From JAUIAI01 sp041396585 (GTDB lineage Bacteria > Pseudomonadota > Gammaproteobacteria > Burkholderiales > Burkholderiaceae_E): DNA of 64,000 bases. The first letter of the stretch is position 1. Each line of letters opens with the position of its first letter. The stretch spans positions 62,001-126,000 of the forward strand of contig JAWKYG010000003.1 of the NCBI GenBank assembly GCA_041396585.1. The letters are read 5' to 3'. The position numbers were made by a program, and so were the translations under genes. Below the pieces are notes generated by a model. The model was not told where the DNA came from. It saw nothing but the letters and a program-made list of their open reading frames with translations, and ran no database searches. Shown here one piece after another: positions 38,475-47,914 of this stretch.

Positions 38475-39421
38475 TCAGAGAAAAACGTCGCCCAGGTTGA
38501 TTGCGCGACCACGTTGGAACTCCGCGCAACTCATGCGCTTCGCACCCGGGCGCTGCACCTCGCCCAACTCCAACGCCCCCAGCCCGGCGGCAACGACGAC
38601 CCGCTCGCCATCGGCGAGCAACACGCGGCCCGGCGTACCTTCGCCCGGCAGATCGCCCGCGTCCACCAGGCGGCTCGACCATATCTTGATGTCCAGTGCA
38701 GGCTCGCCAGCCAGTGTGCTCATGCAGCCGGGCACCGGGTCGAAGGCGCGAATCCGGTCATGGAGTTCCGCCGCTGGCCGGGACCAGTCCAGGCGGCGCT
38801 CGGCGGGGTCGATCTTGCGAGCATACGTGTGACCTTCGTCAGGCTGCGGTGTGCAGAACAGCGATTGCCGGGCCAGCAGCGCCAACGCCTCCAGGATCGA
38901 CTTTGCCCCGAGTGCGGCCAGCCGGTCGTGCAATTGGCCGCCGGTCTCCTGCAACCCGATCGGGACAGACCGCAGCAGGCACATCGCGCCGGTATCCAGA
39001 CCGGCGTCCATGCGCATGATCGTGATGCCGGTTTCCTGGTCGCCGGCCTCGATCGCTCGTTGGATGGGAGCCGCACCTCGCCAGCGTGGCAACAGCGACG
39101 CATGAATGTTCAGACAGCCATGAGCCGGGATGTCCAGCACGCCCTGGGGCAGGATCAGACCGTAGGCCGCCACCACCATGATCTCGGGCGCCGCATCGGC
39201 GATGGGCTGCCAGGTGGCCGGGTCGCGCAGACGCTCTGGCTGATAGAGCGGCAGCCCGGCCGCCTCGGCGGTCTGTTTAACGGGACTCTTGCTCAGACGC
39301 TTTCCCTGCCAGCGGGCCTATCCGGCTGAGTGAGCACCAACTTCACTTCGTGCCCGTCGGCGATCAGCGCACGCAGGGCCCGATCGGCGAAATCGGGAGT
39401 TCCGGCAAAGATGATTCTCAT
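38475..39421 (-). CDS. fmt: methionyl-tRNA formyltransferase Fmt, apparent 1-nt frameshift
   Basis: Fmt formylates initiator Met-tRNA. The start is ATG 39421 (MRIIFAGTPDFADRALRAL); after about 38 codons (TQPDRPAG) the frame hits a stop. The remainder, including LSKSPVKQTAEAAGLPLYQPER and the catalytic NIHASLLPRWRGAAPI, is in another frame. Adding a single G in the run at 39304-39306 restores a 315-residue protein of normal length. The gene is normally near-essential and partners def upstream, so I suspect a consensus error rather than true loss, but the sequence alone cannot decide. Confidence 0.85.
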
Positions 39422-39516
39422 CGGACGAGTCTGCCTGAATATCCGGTCGTGAGGGTCGTGCCGGGCCGCCCGCTACGGGTAGATCCGCGCACTCTGCCCG
39501 ACTGGCCGGGGCCGCC

Positions 39517-40023
39517 TCAGGCCGCCTCGCGGTCGCGTTTGCTCAGCTTGGCCTTGATGCGCGACTGTTTCAGGCGCGACAGGTGCTGGACGAATACCTT
39601 GCCGTTCAGGTGATCGATCTCGTGCTGAACACAGACAGCCAGCAGGCCTTCGCAGTCCAGGGTGAAGGCCTTGCCGTGGCGATCGAATGCACGAATGGTG
39701 ACGTGGTCCGGCCGCTCCACGTTCTCGTAGATCTCGGGCACGGAAAGACAGCCCTCCTCGAATTTGGCGGTCGTGCCGCTGGCCGTGACGATCTCGGGGT
39801 TCACGAAGACCCGCAGATCCGAACGGTCTTCGGAGATATCGATAACCACCACCCTCTGGTGGACATCCACCTGGGTGGCGGCCAGACCGATGCCGGGGGC
39901 CTCGTACATCGTCTGCGCCATGTCATCGATGAGGGTCTGCAGCCGCGGGCCGAAGTCCGTCACTGGCTGGGCGATCGTGTGCAAGCGGGGGTCTGGAAAG
40001 CGCAGGATTTCGAGTACGGCCAT
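39517..40023 (-). CDS. def: peptide deformylase
   Basis: 168 residues with all three family motifs: GIGLAATQ, EEGCLSVPE (metal-binding cysteine) and QHEIDHLNG (two His ligands and catalytic Glu). It removes the formyl group from nascent proteins, complementing Fmt. ATG 40023 (MAVLEILRFPDPRL) gives the family's usual N-terminus; an ATG 11 codons earlier is in frame but lacks a ribosome site. Leads the leftward def-fmt-htpX-rsmB block and diverges from the LysM gene. Confidence 0.95.
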   Translation of the reverse strand: MAVLEILRFPDPRLHTIAQPVTDFGPRLQTLIDDMAQTMYEAPGIGLAATQVDVHQRVVVIDISEDRSDLRVFVNPEIVTASGTTAKFEEGCLSVPEIYENVERPDHVTIRAFDRHGKAFTLDCEGLLAVCVQHEIDHLNGKVFVQHLSRLKQSRIKAKLSKRDREAA

Positions 40024-40304
40024 GGTCGGTGAGCCGTCCGTTTGACGGACGAACATTTCAGTTGTTGCGGGATCAAGACATTACCGGCAGAATCTCACGC
40101 AATAAATCACCACAATCAAGACTCCGGAGCCTCGCCGGCCAGCCAGGATTGAGCGAACAGGGTACTGCGTTGGGGCCCGCAGGTCGGAGTGTGTCGTGGG
40201 ACGAAAAATCAGCCCGAGAACCTGGACGGCGCGTGATCGCGTGGCCAACCGGTTTTTGCGCGGCGTTCGTCGCGACCGATCCAGCCCAGAATCGGACTGA
40301 TCTT

Positions 40305-41402
40305 ATGAAAAAGTGTATCACGCGGGTAGCCGTCGCCTGCGCCGGTCTACTGGTCGCGCTTGCCGCCAATAGCCAGAATCTGCGCCTGGCGAAGACCGCT
40401 CCCGACAGCTATGTCGTGGTCAAGGGAGACACCCTCTGGGACATCTCCGGGCGCGTCCTCGAGCAGCCCTGGCGCTGGCCCGAGATCTGGGAGATGAACC
40501 GCGAGGCCATCAAGGATCCGCACTGGATCTACCCCGGTGATGTGATCTACATGGATCACTCGGGCGGGCACCCAAGACTGCGCGTGGGTAAACGGATCGG
40601 CGGCGACGGCGGGGCCAACGGCACCGGCGGCAGTGGCGACGCCGGCCGGTTCGCTGGCAACCAGCTTGACCGGCGCTCGCCGCTGGTGCGCTCGCTGCCG
40701 CTCGACAACGGCGCGATCCCGACACTGAACATGGCCGCGATCGAACCGTTCCTGAACCGCCCGTTGGTGGTCGAACCGCAGACCCTGGCCAAGCATCCGC
40801 GGATCGTCGCGACCCAGGAAGGGCGCGTGTTCCTCGGCCGCGGCGATGTCGCCTACGTACGGGGCATCGAAGACGAATCCCAGGAGGAGTGGCATGTGTA
40901 TCGGCAGTCGCGGCCGCTCCTGGATCCCAATACCCGCAAGCCGATCGCTTTCGAGGCACTCTATGTCGGCACCGCACGCCTCGAGCGCGGCGGCGACCCG
41001 GCCACGCTGCGCATCGTCAATACCAGCGAGGAAGTCGGGGTCGGTGATCGTCTGATGCCGGCGGTCCGCTCGGCGATCCTCAACATCGCGCCTCATGCGC
41101 CCGAGCGCGAGGTCAATGGCAGGATTCTTTCGGTCTACCGTGGCGTCAGCCAGGTGGGCAAGAACTCCGTGGTCGCGCTGAACGTGGGCAGCAATGTGGG
41201 CATCGAGCCCGGTCATGTCCTGACCGTCAAGTTACTCGGTCGGGTCATCATCGACCGCGAAACGAAAGAGCCGGTCAAACTTCCGGACGAGTCGGTTGGC
41301 CACCTGGTGGTATTCCGAGTGTTCGACGGAATCTCGTATGGTCTGGTGATGGAAGCCAAACAATCGATCTCCGTTGGCGACACCGTCACCCAACCCGAGT
41401 GA
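40305..41402 (+). CDS. LysM-domain secreted protein
   Basis: 365 residues. A signal peptide (residues 1 to about 23, ending ALAANSQ) precedes a LysM peptidoglycan-binding domain at about 35-85 (YVVVKGDTLWDISGRVL, then WIYPGDVIYM). The rest is a conserved region with VALNVGSNVGIEPGHVL, seen in LysM proteins encoded next to dprA in this lineage. Likely periplasmic and bound to the cell wall; exact role unknown. ATG 40305 is chosen for the signal peptide; the frame opens 276 bases earlier. Confidence 0.87.
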   Translation: MKKCITRVAVACAGLLVALAANSQNLRLAKTAPDSYVVVKGDTLWDISGRVLEQPWRWPEIWEMNREAIKDPHWIYPGDVIYMDHSGGHPRLRVGKRIGGDGGANGTGGSGDAGRFAGNQLDRRSPLVRSLPLDNGAIPTLNMAAIEPFLNRPLVVEPQTLAKHPRIVATQEGRVFLGRGDVAYVRGIEDESQEEWHVYRQSRPLLDPNTRKPIAFEALYVGTARLERGGDPATLRIVNTSEEVGVGDRLMPAVRSAILNIAPHAPEREVNGRILSVYRGVSQVGKNSVVALNVGSNVGIEPGHVLTVKLLGRVIIDRETKEPVKLPDESVGHLVVFRVFDGISYGLVMEAKQSISVGDTVTQPE

Positions 41403-42537
41403 TCTGACCCCGGCCGACGACCATGGCGCCTGGCTTCGCCTGGCGCTGTCACCGGGCCTCACTCATGCCCAGCGCCTGGGCCTGTTGCAGGCCCTCGGCC
41501 CGCCAGGCGCCTGGATCGACGGCGGCACGGCAGCCATCGCCAGGCTGGTAGGCCAGCCTGCGGCGCTGGCGCTGGCCCGCCCGGACACCCCCGTCTGCGA
41601 GGCGGTCGAGGCAGCTCTGCGCTGGCGCGATCAACCCGGCTGCCATTTGCTGACGCTGGCCGACCCGGATTATCCAAAGCCGCTTCTCGACCTCGCAGAC
41701 GCCCCGTTGCTGTTGTATGTGCGTGGGCACTCACTTGCCGCATTTCGGCTGCCGGGGCTGGCGATAGTCGGCAGCCGGCATGCTACCGAGGCCGGCAAGG
41801 GCATCGCCCGCAGCTTTGCACGCTCGCTGGCCGCGCATGGGCTGAGCATCATCAGCGGCCTCGCACAGGGGATCGATGCCGCCGCGCACGAGGGCGCCCT
41901 GGCCGCCGAGGCCGGGCTGACCATCGCGGTGATGGGCACCGGCATCGACCGGGTCTATCCGGCTGCGCATCGCGATCTCGCCCACCGAATAACCGATCAC
42001 GGCGTCTTGATCAGCGAACTGCCCTTGGGCGCAGGGCCACTGCGAAACCACTTTCCGCGCCGCAACCGGTTGATCGCCGCGCTCGGCATCGGGGTCCTGG
42101 TGGTGGAGGCCGCGCGGCAGAGCGGCTCCCTGATCACCGCTCGCCAGGCAGGCGAGACCGGCCGCGAAGTGTTTGCGGTTCCGGGCTCGATCCACTCCCC
42201 GGTCAGCCGGGGCTGCCATCAGTTGATCCGCCAGGGCGCCAAGCTGGTCGAGTCCGCCGAGGATGTGCTCGAGGAACTGCCGTCGGTGGGAATCCAGGTG
42301 CGCGGCGGCGGGGCGGAGGGCCCGCCCAAAGAAGCAACGCACCTCCCGACGGACACCGCCCGAGAACTGCTGGAGACCATCGGCTGGAGCCCGGTAAGTG
42401 TAGACTCACTCCTTTCATCGACGCCGCTTTCCCACGCCCAGCTGGCCGAGTCCCTGCTCGAACTCGAGCTCTCGGGGCTGATCGAGAAGCTCGCCGACGG
42501 TCGCCTGGTGCGCACCGGCGCCGGGGCAACGCCATGA
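41374..42537 (+). CDS. dprA: DNA-processing protein DprA (Smf)
   Basis: About 387 residues. The Rossmann-like core is seen as PGLAIVGSRHATEAGKGIARSF, GLAQGIDAAAHEGAL, GTGIDRVYPAAHRDLA and FPRRNRLIAAL, followed by a winged-helix C-terminal domain (LLETIGWSPVSVDSLL). DprA loads RecA onto incoming single-stranded DNA in natural transformation. The start is uncertain: the outermost option is TTG 41374, 29 bases inside the LysM gene. Together with comM this suggests a capacity for transformation. Confidence 0.92.
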   Translation: MATPSPNPSDLTPADDHGAWLRLALSPGLTHAQRLGLLQALGPPGAWIDGGTAAIARLVGQPAALALARPDTPVCEAVEAALRWRDQPGCHLLTLADPDYPKPLLDLADAPLLLYVRGHSLAAFRLPGLAIVGSRHATEAGKGIARSFARSLAAHGLSIISGLAQGIDAAAHEGALAAEAGLTIAVMGTGIDRVYPAAHRDLAHRITDHGVLISELPLGAGPLRNHFPRRNRLIAALGIGVLVVEAARQSGSLITARQAGETGREVFAVPGSIHSPVSRGCHQLIRQGAKLVESAEDVLEELPSVGIQVRGGGAEGPPKEATHLPTDTARELLETIGWSPVSVDSLLSSTPLSHAQLAESLLELELSGLIEKLADGRLVRTGAGATP

Positions 42538-42798
42538 GCATGGCGAGGTCTTTTCAAGGCGACCCGGCGATTCGCGGTTTCATTGCCGGCCCGCATACGG
42601 CCAGCCCTGTCGGGGTTCCGTCGGCGCCACGCGATCATCCGCATCGGCTTGCTTCGTCGGGACACGGTCCTTATGATGAGCGGCCGTTTGGCCCCTGGGG
42701 CCCTCTTCCCAGCCGTTTGCCAATCACGATTCATGCCGGGTCGATCCGTGTCGGTCGGCGCCAACAGAAAAAGGAGTCGCGCCGTTCCAGGCCGCGCA

Positions 42799-45453
42799 AT
42801 GGGTAAAGCACTGATCATCGCCGAGAAGCCCTCGGTAGCGGGCGACATCGCCCGCGTTCTGGGCGGGCTGAAACGCGAGAAAGACTATTACGAAGGTGAC
42901 GACTATGTCGTCTCGTCTGCCGTCGGCCATCTGGTGGAAATCAAGGCACCAGATTCGGTCGAGGTCAAACGCGGCAAATGGTCGTTCGCCAATCTTCCCG
43001 TCATCCCGGATCACTTTGAGCTGAACCCGATCGCCAAGACCGAAGACCGGCTCAAGTTGCTCGCGCGCCTGATTCGCCGCAAGGACATCGACACCCTGAT
43101 CAACGCCTGCGACGCGGGGCGGGAGGGCGAGCTGATCTTCCGGCTGATTGCCCAGTACACGAAGGCCAAGCAGCCCATCAAGCGGCTCTGGCTGCAATCG
43201 ATGACACCGAAGGCGATTCGTGACGCCTTCGAGAAACTGCGTTCAGACGAAGCCCTCGTGCCACTGGCCGACGCCGCCCGTTGCCGCTCCGAGGCCGACT
43301 GGCTCGTGGGCATCAATGGCACGCGCGCCATGACCGCCTTCAACTCACAGGACGGCGGCTTCTATCTGACCCCTGTGGGCCGGGTGCAGACGCCCACCCT
43401 CACCATCGTGGTGGAACGCGAAGAGAAGATCAAACGATTCGTGGCGCGACCGTACTTCGAAGTACGGGCCAGTTTCGGTGTCGCCGCGGGCCAGTACGAG
43501 GGCCGCTGGTTCGACCCGGATTTCAAGAAGGATGCCGAAGACCCTGAAAAGCGCGCCGAGCGCATCTGGGAGCGTGCCCGGGCCGAGGCGATCGTGGCGG
43601 CCTGCGAGGGCGGTACCGGCACCATCACCGAGGAAACCAAGCCGGCCAGTCAGATCGCCCCCCAGCTGTTCGATCTCACCAGCCTGCAGCGCGAGGCCAA
43701 TGCCCGCTTCGGTTTCTCGGCTCGCGCCACGCTCTCGCTGGCACAGGCGCTCTATGAGCGGCACAAGGTTCTGACCTATCCGCGAACCGATTCACGCGCG
43801 CTGCCCGAGGACTACATCGACACGGTCCGTGAAACCATCACGATGCTGCGTGACGAAGGCGGCCCGCGACTGGCCGAGCTGGATGCCGGCAACCGCAATC
43901 CGGTGGCCCCGCATGCGGCACGCATCCTCGAGAACGGCTGGGTGCGGCCGAACAAACGCGTGTTCAATGATGGTGCGGTCTCGGACCACTTCGCGATCAT
44001 TCCCACCCAGCAGGCACCGCGCAATCTGAGCGAGGCCGAAACCAAGATCTATGATCTCGTGCTGCGCCGCTTCCTGGCGATCTTCTTTCCTTCTGCCGAG
44101 TATCGGGTCACGACCCGGATCACCAGCGTTGCCGAACACCGCTTCAAGACCGAGGGCCGCGTGCTGGTCGAACCGGGTTGGCTGGCGGTCTACGGGCGCA
44201 CCGCCGCTGGCGATGATCTGGTCGCCGTTGCCCCTGACGAAACAGCCGAAACGCTCGAGCTGACCATTCACGATCTGGCCACGCGGCCGCCGCCCCGCTA
44301 TACCGAGGCGACGCTGCTGTCGGCCATGGAAGGCGCGGGCAAGCTGGTCGAGGTCGACGAACTGCGCGAAGCGATGGCCGGCAAGGGCCTGGGCACGCCG
44401 GCCACCCGGGCATCGATCATCGAGGGCCTGATCGGCGAAAGCTATCTGCTGCGTGAAGGCAAGGAGCTGATCCCGACCACCAAGGCCTTCCAGCTGTTGA
44501 CCCTGCTGCGCGGCCTGGGCGTGAGCGAACTGACCATGCCCGAGCTCACCGGCGAGTGGGAACACAAGCTGGCCAGCATCGAGAAGGGTGAGCTGGATCG
44601 CCAGACCTTCATGAGCGAAATCAGCCACATGGCTGAGCAGATCGTCGCTCGCGCCAAGAACTATGGCGCCGCGAATGTGCCCGGCGACTACGCCACGCTG
44701 CAGACTCCCTGCCCGGTGTGCGGCGGCCAGGTGAAGGAGAACTACAAACGCTTCGCCTGTACCCAGTGCGAATTCTCCATTACCAAGATTCCCGGTGGAC
44801 GGCAGCTCGAGGTGGCCGAGGCCGAGATTCTGCTCGCCGAGCGCGAGATCGGCCCGCTGCAGGGTTTTCGCTCGCGCCTGGGCCGGCCGTTTGCGGCCAT
44901 CCTGCGCCTGTCCGGCGACAACAAGCTTGAATTCGATTTCGGCCAGGCCGACGAAGACGAGCAGTCAGAGCCGGTGGATTTCTCCGATCGCGAGCCGCTG
45001 GGGCCGTGCCCGAAGTGCCAGGCCAGTGTCTATGAGCACGGCATGAGCTATGTCTGCGAGCGCTCGGTCGGCCCCGAAAAGAGCTGCGATTTCCGCTCCG
45101 GCAAGGTCATCCTGCAACAAGAGATCGAACCTGCCCAGATGCGCAAGCTGCTCGCCGAGGGCCGAACGGATCTGCTGCTCGGGTTTGTTTCGTCGCGCAC
45201 GAAACGCAAGTTCAAGGCCTATCTGGTGCGCGGCGCCGACGGTAAGGTGGGCTTCGAGTTCGAGGCCCGCAAGGGCGCGGCCGACAAGGAAAGCGCCGAC
45301 AAGACCGAAGCAAGCTCGGCCAAGCCCGCCACCAAGGCTGCCGCGAAGGCAGCGGCAAAGGCACCGGCCAAAGCTCCGGCAAAGAAGGCTGGCGGGACGG
45401 CACGCAAGACTGGCGCCACCCGCACCAGCGCCGCGCGCAAGTCACGCGCCTGA
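42799..45453 (+). CDS. topB: DNA topoisomerase III (type IA)
   Basis: 884 residues. The TOPRIM start KALIIAEKPSVAGDIARVL and DAGREGELIF, the catalytic tyrosine Y327 in LTYPRTDSRALP, and C-terminal zinc-finger-like modules (CPVCGGQVKENYKRFACTQC, then CPKCQASVYEHG) identify a TopB-type enzyme that resolves single-stranded DNA links. The last 55 residues are a Lys/Ala/Pro-rich tail resembling histone H1, probably for DNA binding. ATG 42799 is the family-like start; the frame opens 216 bases earlier. The 261-base gap from dprA contains no gene that I can support. Confidence 0.94.
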   Translation: MGKALIIAEKPSVAGDIARVLGGLKREKDYYEGDDYVVSSAVGHLVEIKAPDSVEVKRGKWSFANLPVIPDHFELNPIAKTEDRLKLLARLIRRKDIDTLINACDAGREGELIFRLIAQYTKAKQPIKRLWLQSMTPKAIRDAFEKLRSDEALVPLADAARCRSEADWLVGINGTRAMTAFNSQDGGFYLTPVGRVQTPTLTIVVEREEKIKRFVARPYFEVRASFGVAAGQYEGRWFDPDFKKDAEDPEKRAERIWERARAEAIVAACEGGTGTITEETKPASQIAPQLFDLTSLQREANARFGFSARATLSLAQALYERHKVLTYPRTDSRALPEDYIDTVRETITMLRDEGGPRLAELDAGNRNPVAPHAARILENGWVRPNKRVFNDGAVSDHFAIIPTQQAPRNLSEAETKIYDLVLRRFLAIFFPSAEYRVTTRITSVAEHRFKTEGRVLVEPGWLAVYGRTAAGDDLVAVAPDETAETLELTIHDLATRPPPRYTEATLLSAMEGAGKLVEVDELREAMAGKGLGTPATRASIIEGLIGESYLLREGKELIPTTKAFQLLTLLRGLGVSELTMPELTGEWEHKLASIEKGELDRQTFMSEISHMAEQIVARAKNYGAANVPGDYATLQTPCPVCGGQVKENYKRFACTQCEFSITKIPGGRQLEVAEAEILLAEREIGPLQGFRSRLGRPFAAILRLSGDNKLEFDFGQADEDEQSEPVDFSDREPLGPCPKCQASVYEHGMSYVCERSVGPEKSCDFRSGKVILQQEIEPAQMRKLLAEGRTDLLLGFVSSRTKRKFKAYLVRGADGKVGFEFEARKGAADKESADKTEASSAKPATKAAAKAAAKAPAKAPAKKAGGTARKTGATRTSAARKSRA

Positions 45454-45514
45454 ACCCATCCGTGCGGCAAGCGGCTCGTGGGCCAAAGCCCCGGGCCGGG
45501 TCGACGAGCATACG

Positions 45515-45546
45515 CGGTCTGGCGGTCTGGCGGTCTGGCGGTCTGG
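45515..45546. repeat. octanucleotide tandem array (CGGTCTGG x4)
   Basis: Four perfect copies of CGGTCTGG follow each other in the gap after topB. The unit has the same length and the same C-N-N-N-CTGG frame as the CGTGCTGG units at 10933-10996. Confidence 0.95.
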
Positions 45547-45614
45547 CGGACACGATCGTAAATTTAGAGGCTCCCGCATTCAGCCTGCGGGTCTATTCCG
45601 CGCGCCCGACCGAC

Positions 45615-45839
45615 TCAGTCTGCCAGCCAGCGAAGCACGGCCTCGCGATCTTGCGCTGGCAGAGAATCCGCATCGAACACCGTATGGCGACGAAAAATCA
45701 GCTCGCCATAGATCGCGCCCAGGCGACTGACATCATCGGATAACCGCGCCTCGGCTCCACTGGCCGGTTCATGCCCGCGGGCGCGATTGATCGCGGCTTC
45801 CAGTTCATGAATGCGTATCGGTGTCACGGGCGGGGCCAT
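45615..45839 (-). CDS. small DUF3717-like protein
   Basis: 74 residues: IRIHELEAAINRARGHEPAS, then a helix DDVSRLGAIYGELIFRRHTV and DSLPAQDREAVLRWLAD. This two-helix layout with ELEAAIN fits DUF3717, a small betaproteobacterial family of unknown function. Codon use resembles neighbouring genes. The ATG at 45839 has no striking ribosome site. Convergent with topB; moderately confident it is real. Confidence 0.62.
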   Translation of the reverse strand: MAPPVTPIRIHELEAAINRARGHEPASGAEARLSDDVSRLGAIYGELIFRRHTVFDADSLPAQDREAVLRWLAD

Positions 45840-46023
45840 TCTGAGACATGTCCGGCAACACGCGGACGCTGACGGGTTCCTGAGCTAGTGTCGAATGCGG
45901 GCGGTGCACTGGCAAGGCCCGGCTTCCTTGCGGTGATGATCGCATTCCGGACGGTCGCGCCAACGGATTCACGGGTCGAGTCAAGCCCGTGCACACGCCG
46001 TGCCCCCTGTTATGCTTGATGCC

Positions 46024-46692
46024 ATGAGCCTGTCGCGTGCGCATCTCGAATCCGGCTATTTTCAGAAGCTTGCCGCCGAGCGCGCGCAGGATGGCCGGCC
46101 GCCGCCGCTCAGCGCCGAACAACTCGAGTTATCGCTCGGCCGCGCGCTGGCTTGCGCCCCGGCGCGGGATCATGTCTGGGTGTTCGGCTACGGGTCGCTC
46201 GTCTGGAATCCCTTGTTCGATTTCGATCGGCATGAGCCGGTGAAGCTGTTCGGCTACCGTCGCCGGTTCTGCCTGCGAACCGAGCTTTCGCGCGGCTCGC
46301 CCGAGAATCCCGGTCTGATGCTGGCGCTGGAACCGGGCGGCAGTTGTCATGGTGTGGCATACCGACTGGCCGGAGCTTCGTTCGAAGACGAGTTGCGTCT
46401 GCTCTGGAAGCGCGAGATGGTCACCGGTGCCTATATCCCGCGCTGGGTGCGCCTGCGTGGCGCGCGGGAGACTGTGACCGGGCTGGCGTTCGTGATGAAC
46501 CGGGCCTATCCGTTCTATGTCGGCAATCTCGACGATGGCGCCACTGCGCTGATGCTGGCCAAGGCCAGCGGCCCGCTCGGCTCGTGCGCCGAGTACCTGT
46601 TCAATACCCATCATGGCCTGCTGGCCCATGGTATCCGGGACACCCATCTGGCCGCGCTGGCCGACCGTGTGCAGGCGCTGACCCGCTCGTGA
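46024..46692 (+). CDS. ChaC-type gamma-glutamylcyclotransferase
   Basis: 222 residues. The glycine-rich substrate loop VFGYGSLVWNP is at about residues 52-62, with KLFGYRRRFC and the catalytic-glutamate region ELRLLWKREM downstream. ChaC enzymes degrade glutathione to 5-oxoproline and Cys-Gly in the cytoplasm. In-frame starts exist at 46000 (GTG) and 46012 (ATG); 46024 was taken for length. gor in the same window is the other glutathione gene, but they are far apart. Confidence 0.87.
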   Translation: MSLSRAHLESGYFQKLAAERAQDGRPPPLSAEQLELSLGRALACAPARDHVWVFGYGSLVWNPLFDFDRHEPVKLFGYRRRFCLRTELSRGSPENPGLMLALEPGGSCHGVAYRLAGASFEDELRLLWKREMVTGAYIPRWVRLRGARETVTGLAFVMNRAYPFYVGNLDDGATALMLAKASGPLGSCAEYLFNTHHGLLAHGIRDTHLAALADRVQALTRS

Positions 46693-46791
46693 GAGATCTC
46701 GCCCCATGATGTCCTGTTCACTGCACGCCGGCTGGCAGATTCCCGTGATCGATCCCAACCCTGGCTTAGCTCGTTCATGGAGCGGCGAATC

Positions 46792-47790
46792 ATGAGCATG
46801 AATGAACCCGTACGGCTCGATGGCCTGCCCATTGGCGCGGCCGACATCCGAGCGGCCGCGCAGCGCCTGGCCGGCGTCGCTCATCGCACCCCCGTGCTGC
46901 GCTCCCGCACGGCTGATGCGAGCACCCGCGCGCAGCTCTTTTTCAAGTGCGAAAACCTGCAACGGGTGGGGGCGTTCAAATTCCGTGGCGCCTACAACGC
47001 GCTGGCCTCGTTGAGTGATGATCAACGGCGCGCCGGGGTAGTGGCATTCTCGTCGGGCAATCATGCTCAGGCGGTGGCGCTGGCCGCCCGTGAACTCGGT
47101 GTGGCGGCCACCATCGTGATGCCGGCCGATGCGCCCGCGGGCAAGCTGGCAGCCACGCGTGGCTATGGCGCAGAGGTCGTCATCTACGACCGTTATCGCG
47201 AAGACCGCGCCGCGATCGCCAGCCGGCTGGCGAGCGAACGCGGGCTGTCGCTGATTCCGCCCGTCGCTCATCCGCAGGTCATGGCAGGTCAGGGCACCGC
47301 CGCGCTCGAACTGTTCGAAGAGGTCGGCGAGCTCGATGAACTCTATGTGTGCCTGGGCGGGGGTGGCCTGTTGTCGGGCTGCGCGGTGGCCGCAGCCATG
47401 CTCTCGCCGCGCTGTCAGGTGATCGGCGTCGAGCCCGAGGCCGGCGACGATGTTCGTCGCTCATTGGCTCAGGGCCGCCGGGTCAGCATCGAGGTGCCGC
47501 GCACGATTGCCGACGGTGCCCAGACCCAATCGCCGGGCGAGCTGACGTTCGCCGTGATCTCGCGCCTGGTTGCCAGGGTGGATACGGTCAGTGATGCGGC
47601 GCTCGTGCGCACCATGCGCTGGTTCGCCGAGCGCATGAAGCTGGTGGTCGAGCCCACCGGCTGTCTGGCGGCCGCGGCCGCGATGAATGCCGGCGCTCCG
47701 GCCGGCCGGCGCATCGGCATCATCATCAGCGGTGGCAATGTCGACATCGACCGCTATGCGGCGCTGTTGGCTGGCGCCGAAGCGCCCTGA
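46792..47790 (+). CDS. PLP-dependent threonine/serine dehydratase family enzyme
   Basis: 332 residues of the type II PLP fold. The Schiff-base lysine is K63 (AFKFRGAYNAL); SSGNHAQAVALAA and the phosphate-binding GGGGLLSG follow. It lacks the C-terminal regulatory ACT domain of biosynthetic IlvA, so it resembles catabolic threonine dehydratases, serine racemases or threo-3-hydroxyaspartate lyases; the sequence alone does not separate these. ATG 46792 has GGAG 9 bases upstream. Confidence 0.87.
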   Translation: MSMNEPVRLDGLPIGAADIRAAAQRLAGVAHRTPVLRSRTADASTRAQLFFKCENLQRVGAFKFRGAYNALASLSDDQRRAGVVAFSSGNHAQAVALAARELGVAATIVMPADAPAGKLAATRGYGAEVVIYDRYREDRAAIASRLASERGLSLIPPVAHPQVMAGQGTAALELFEEVGELDELYVCLGGGGLLSGCAVAAAMLSPRCQVIGVEPEAGDDVRRSLAQGRRVSIEVPRTIADGAQTQSPGELTFAVISRLVARVDTVSDAALVRTMRWFAERMKLVVEPTGCLAAAAAMNAGAPAGRRIGIIISGGNVDIDRYAALLAGAEAP

Positions 47791-47914
47791 CACGCGCCAG
47801 GAAGGTCGCGGGACGCGCAATGACCGGATGACACGTGGCGCCGTCGTTGCGCGCCAGGCTTAGGGCACACGGGTGCCGCGCGCGCCCAACGCATCAACTC
47901 TCAGGGTGAATATC

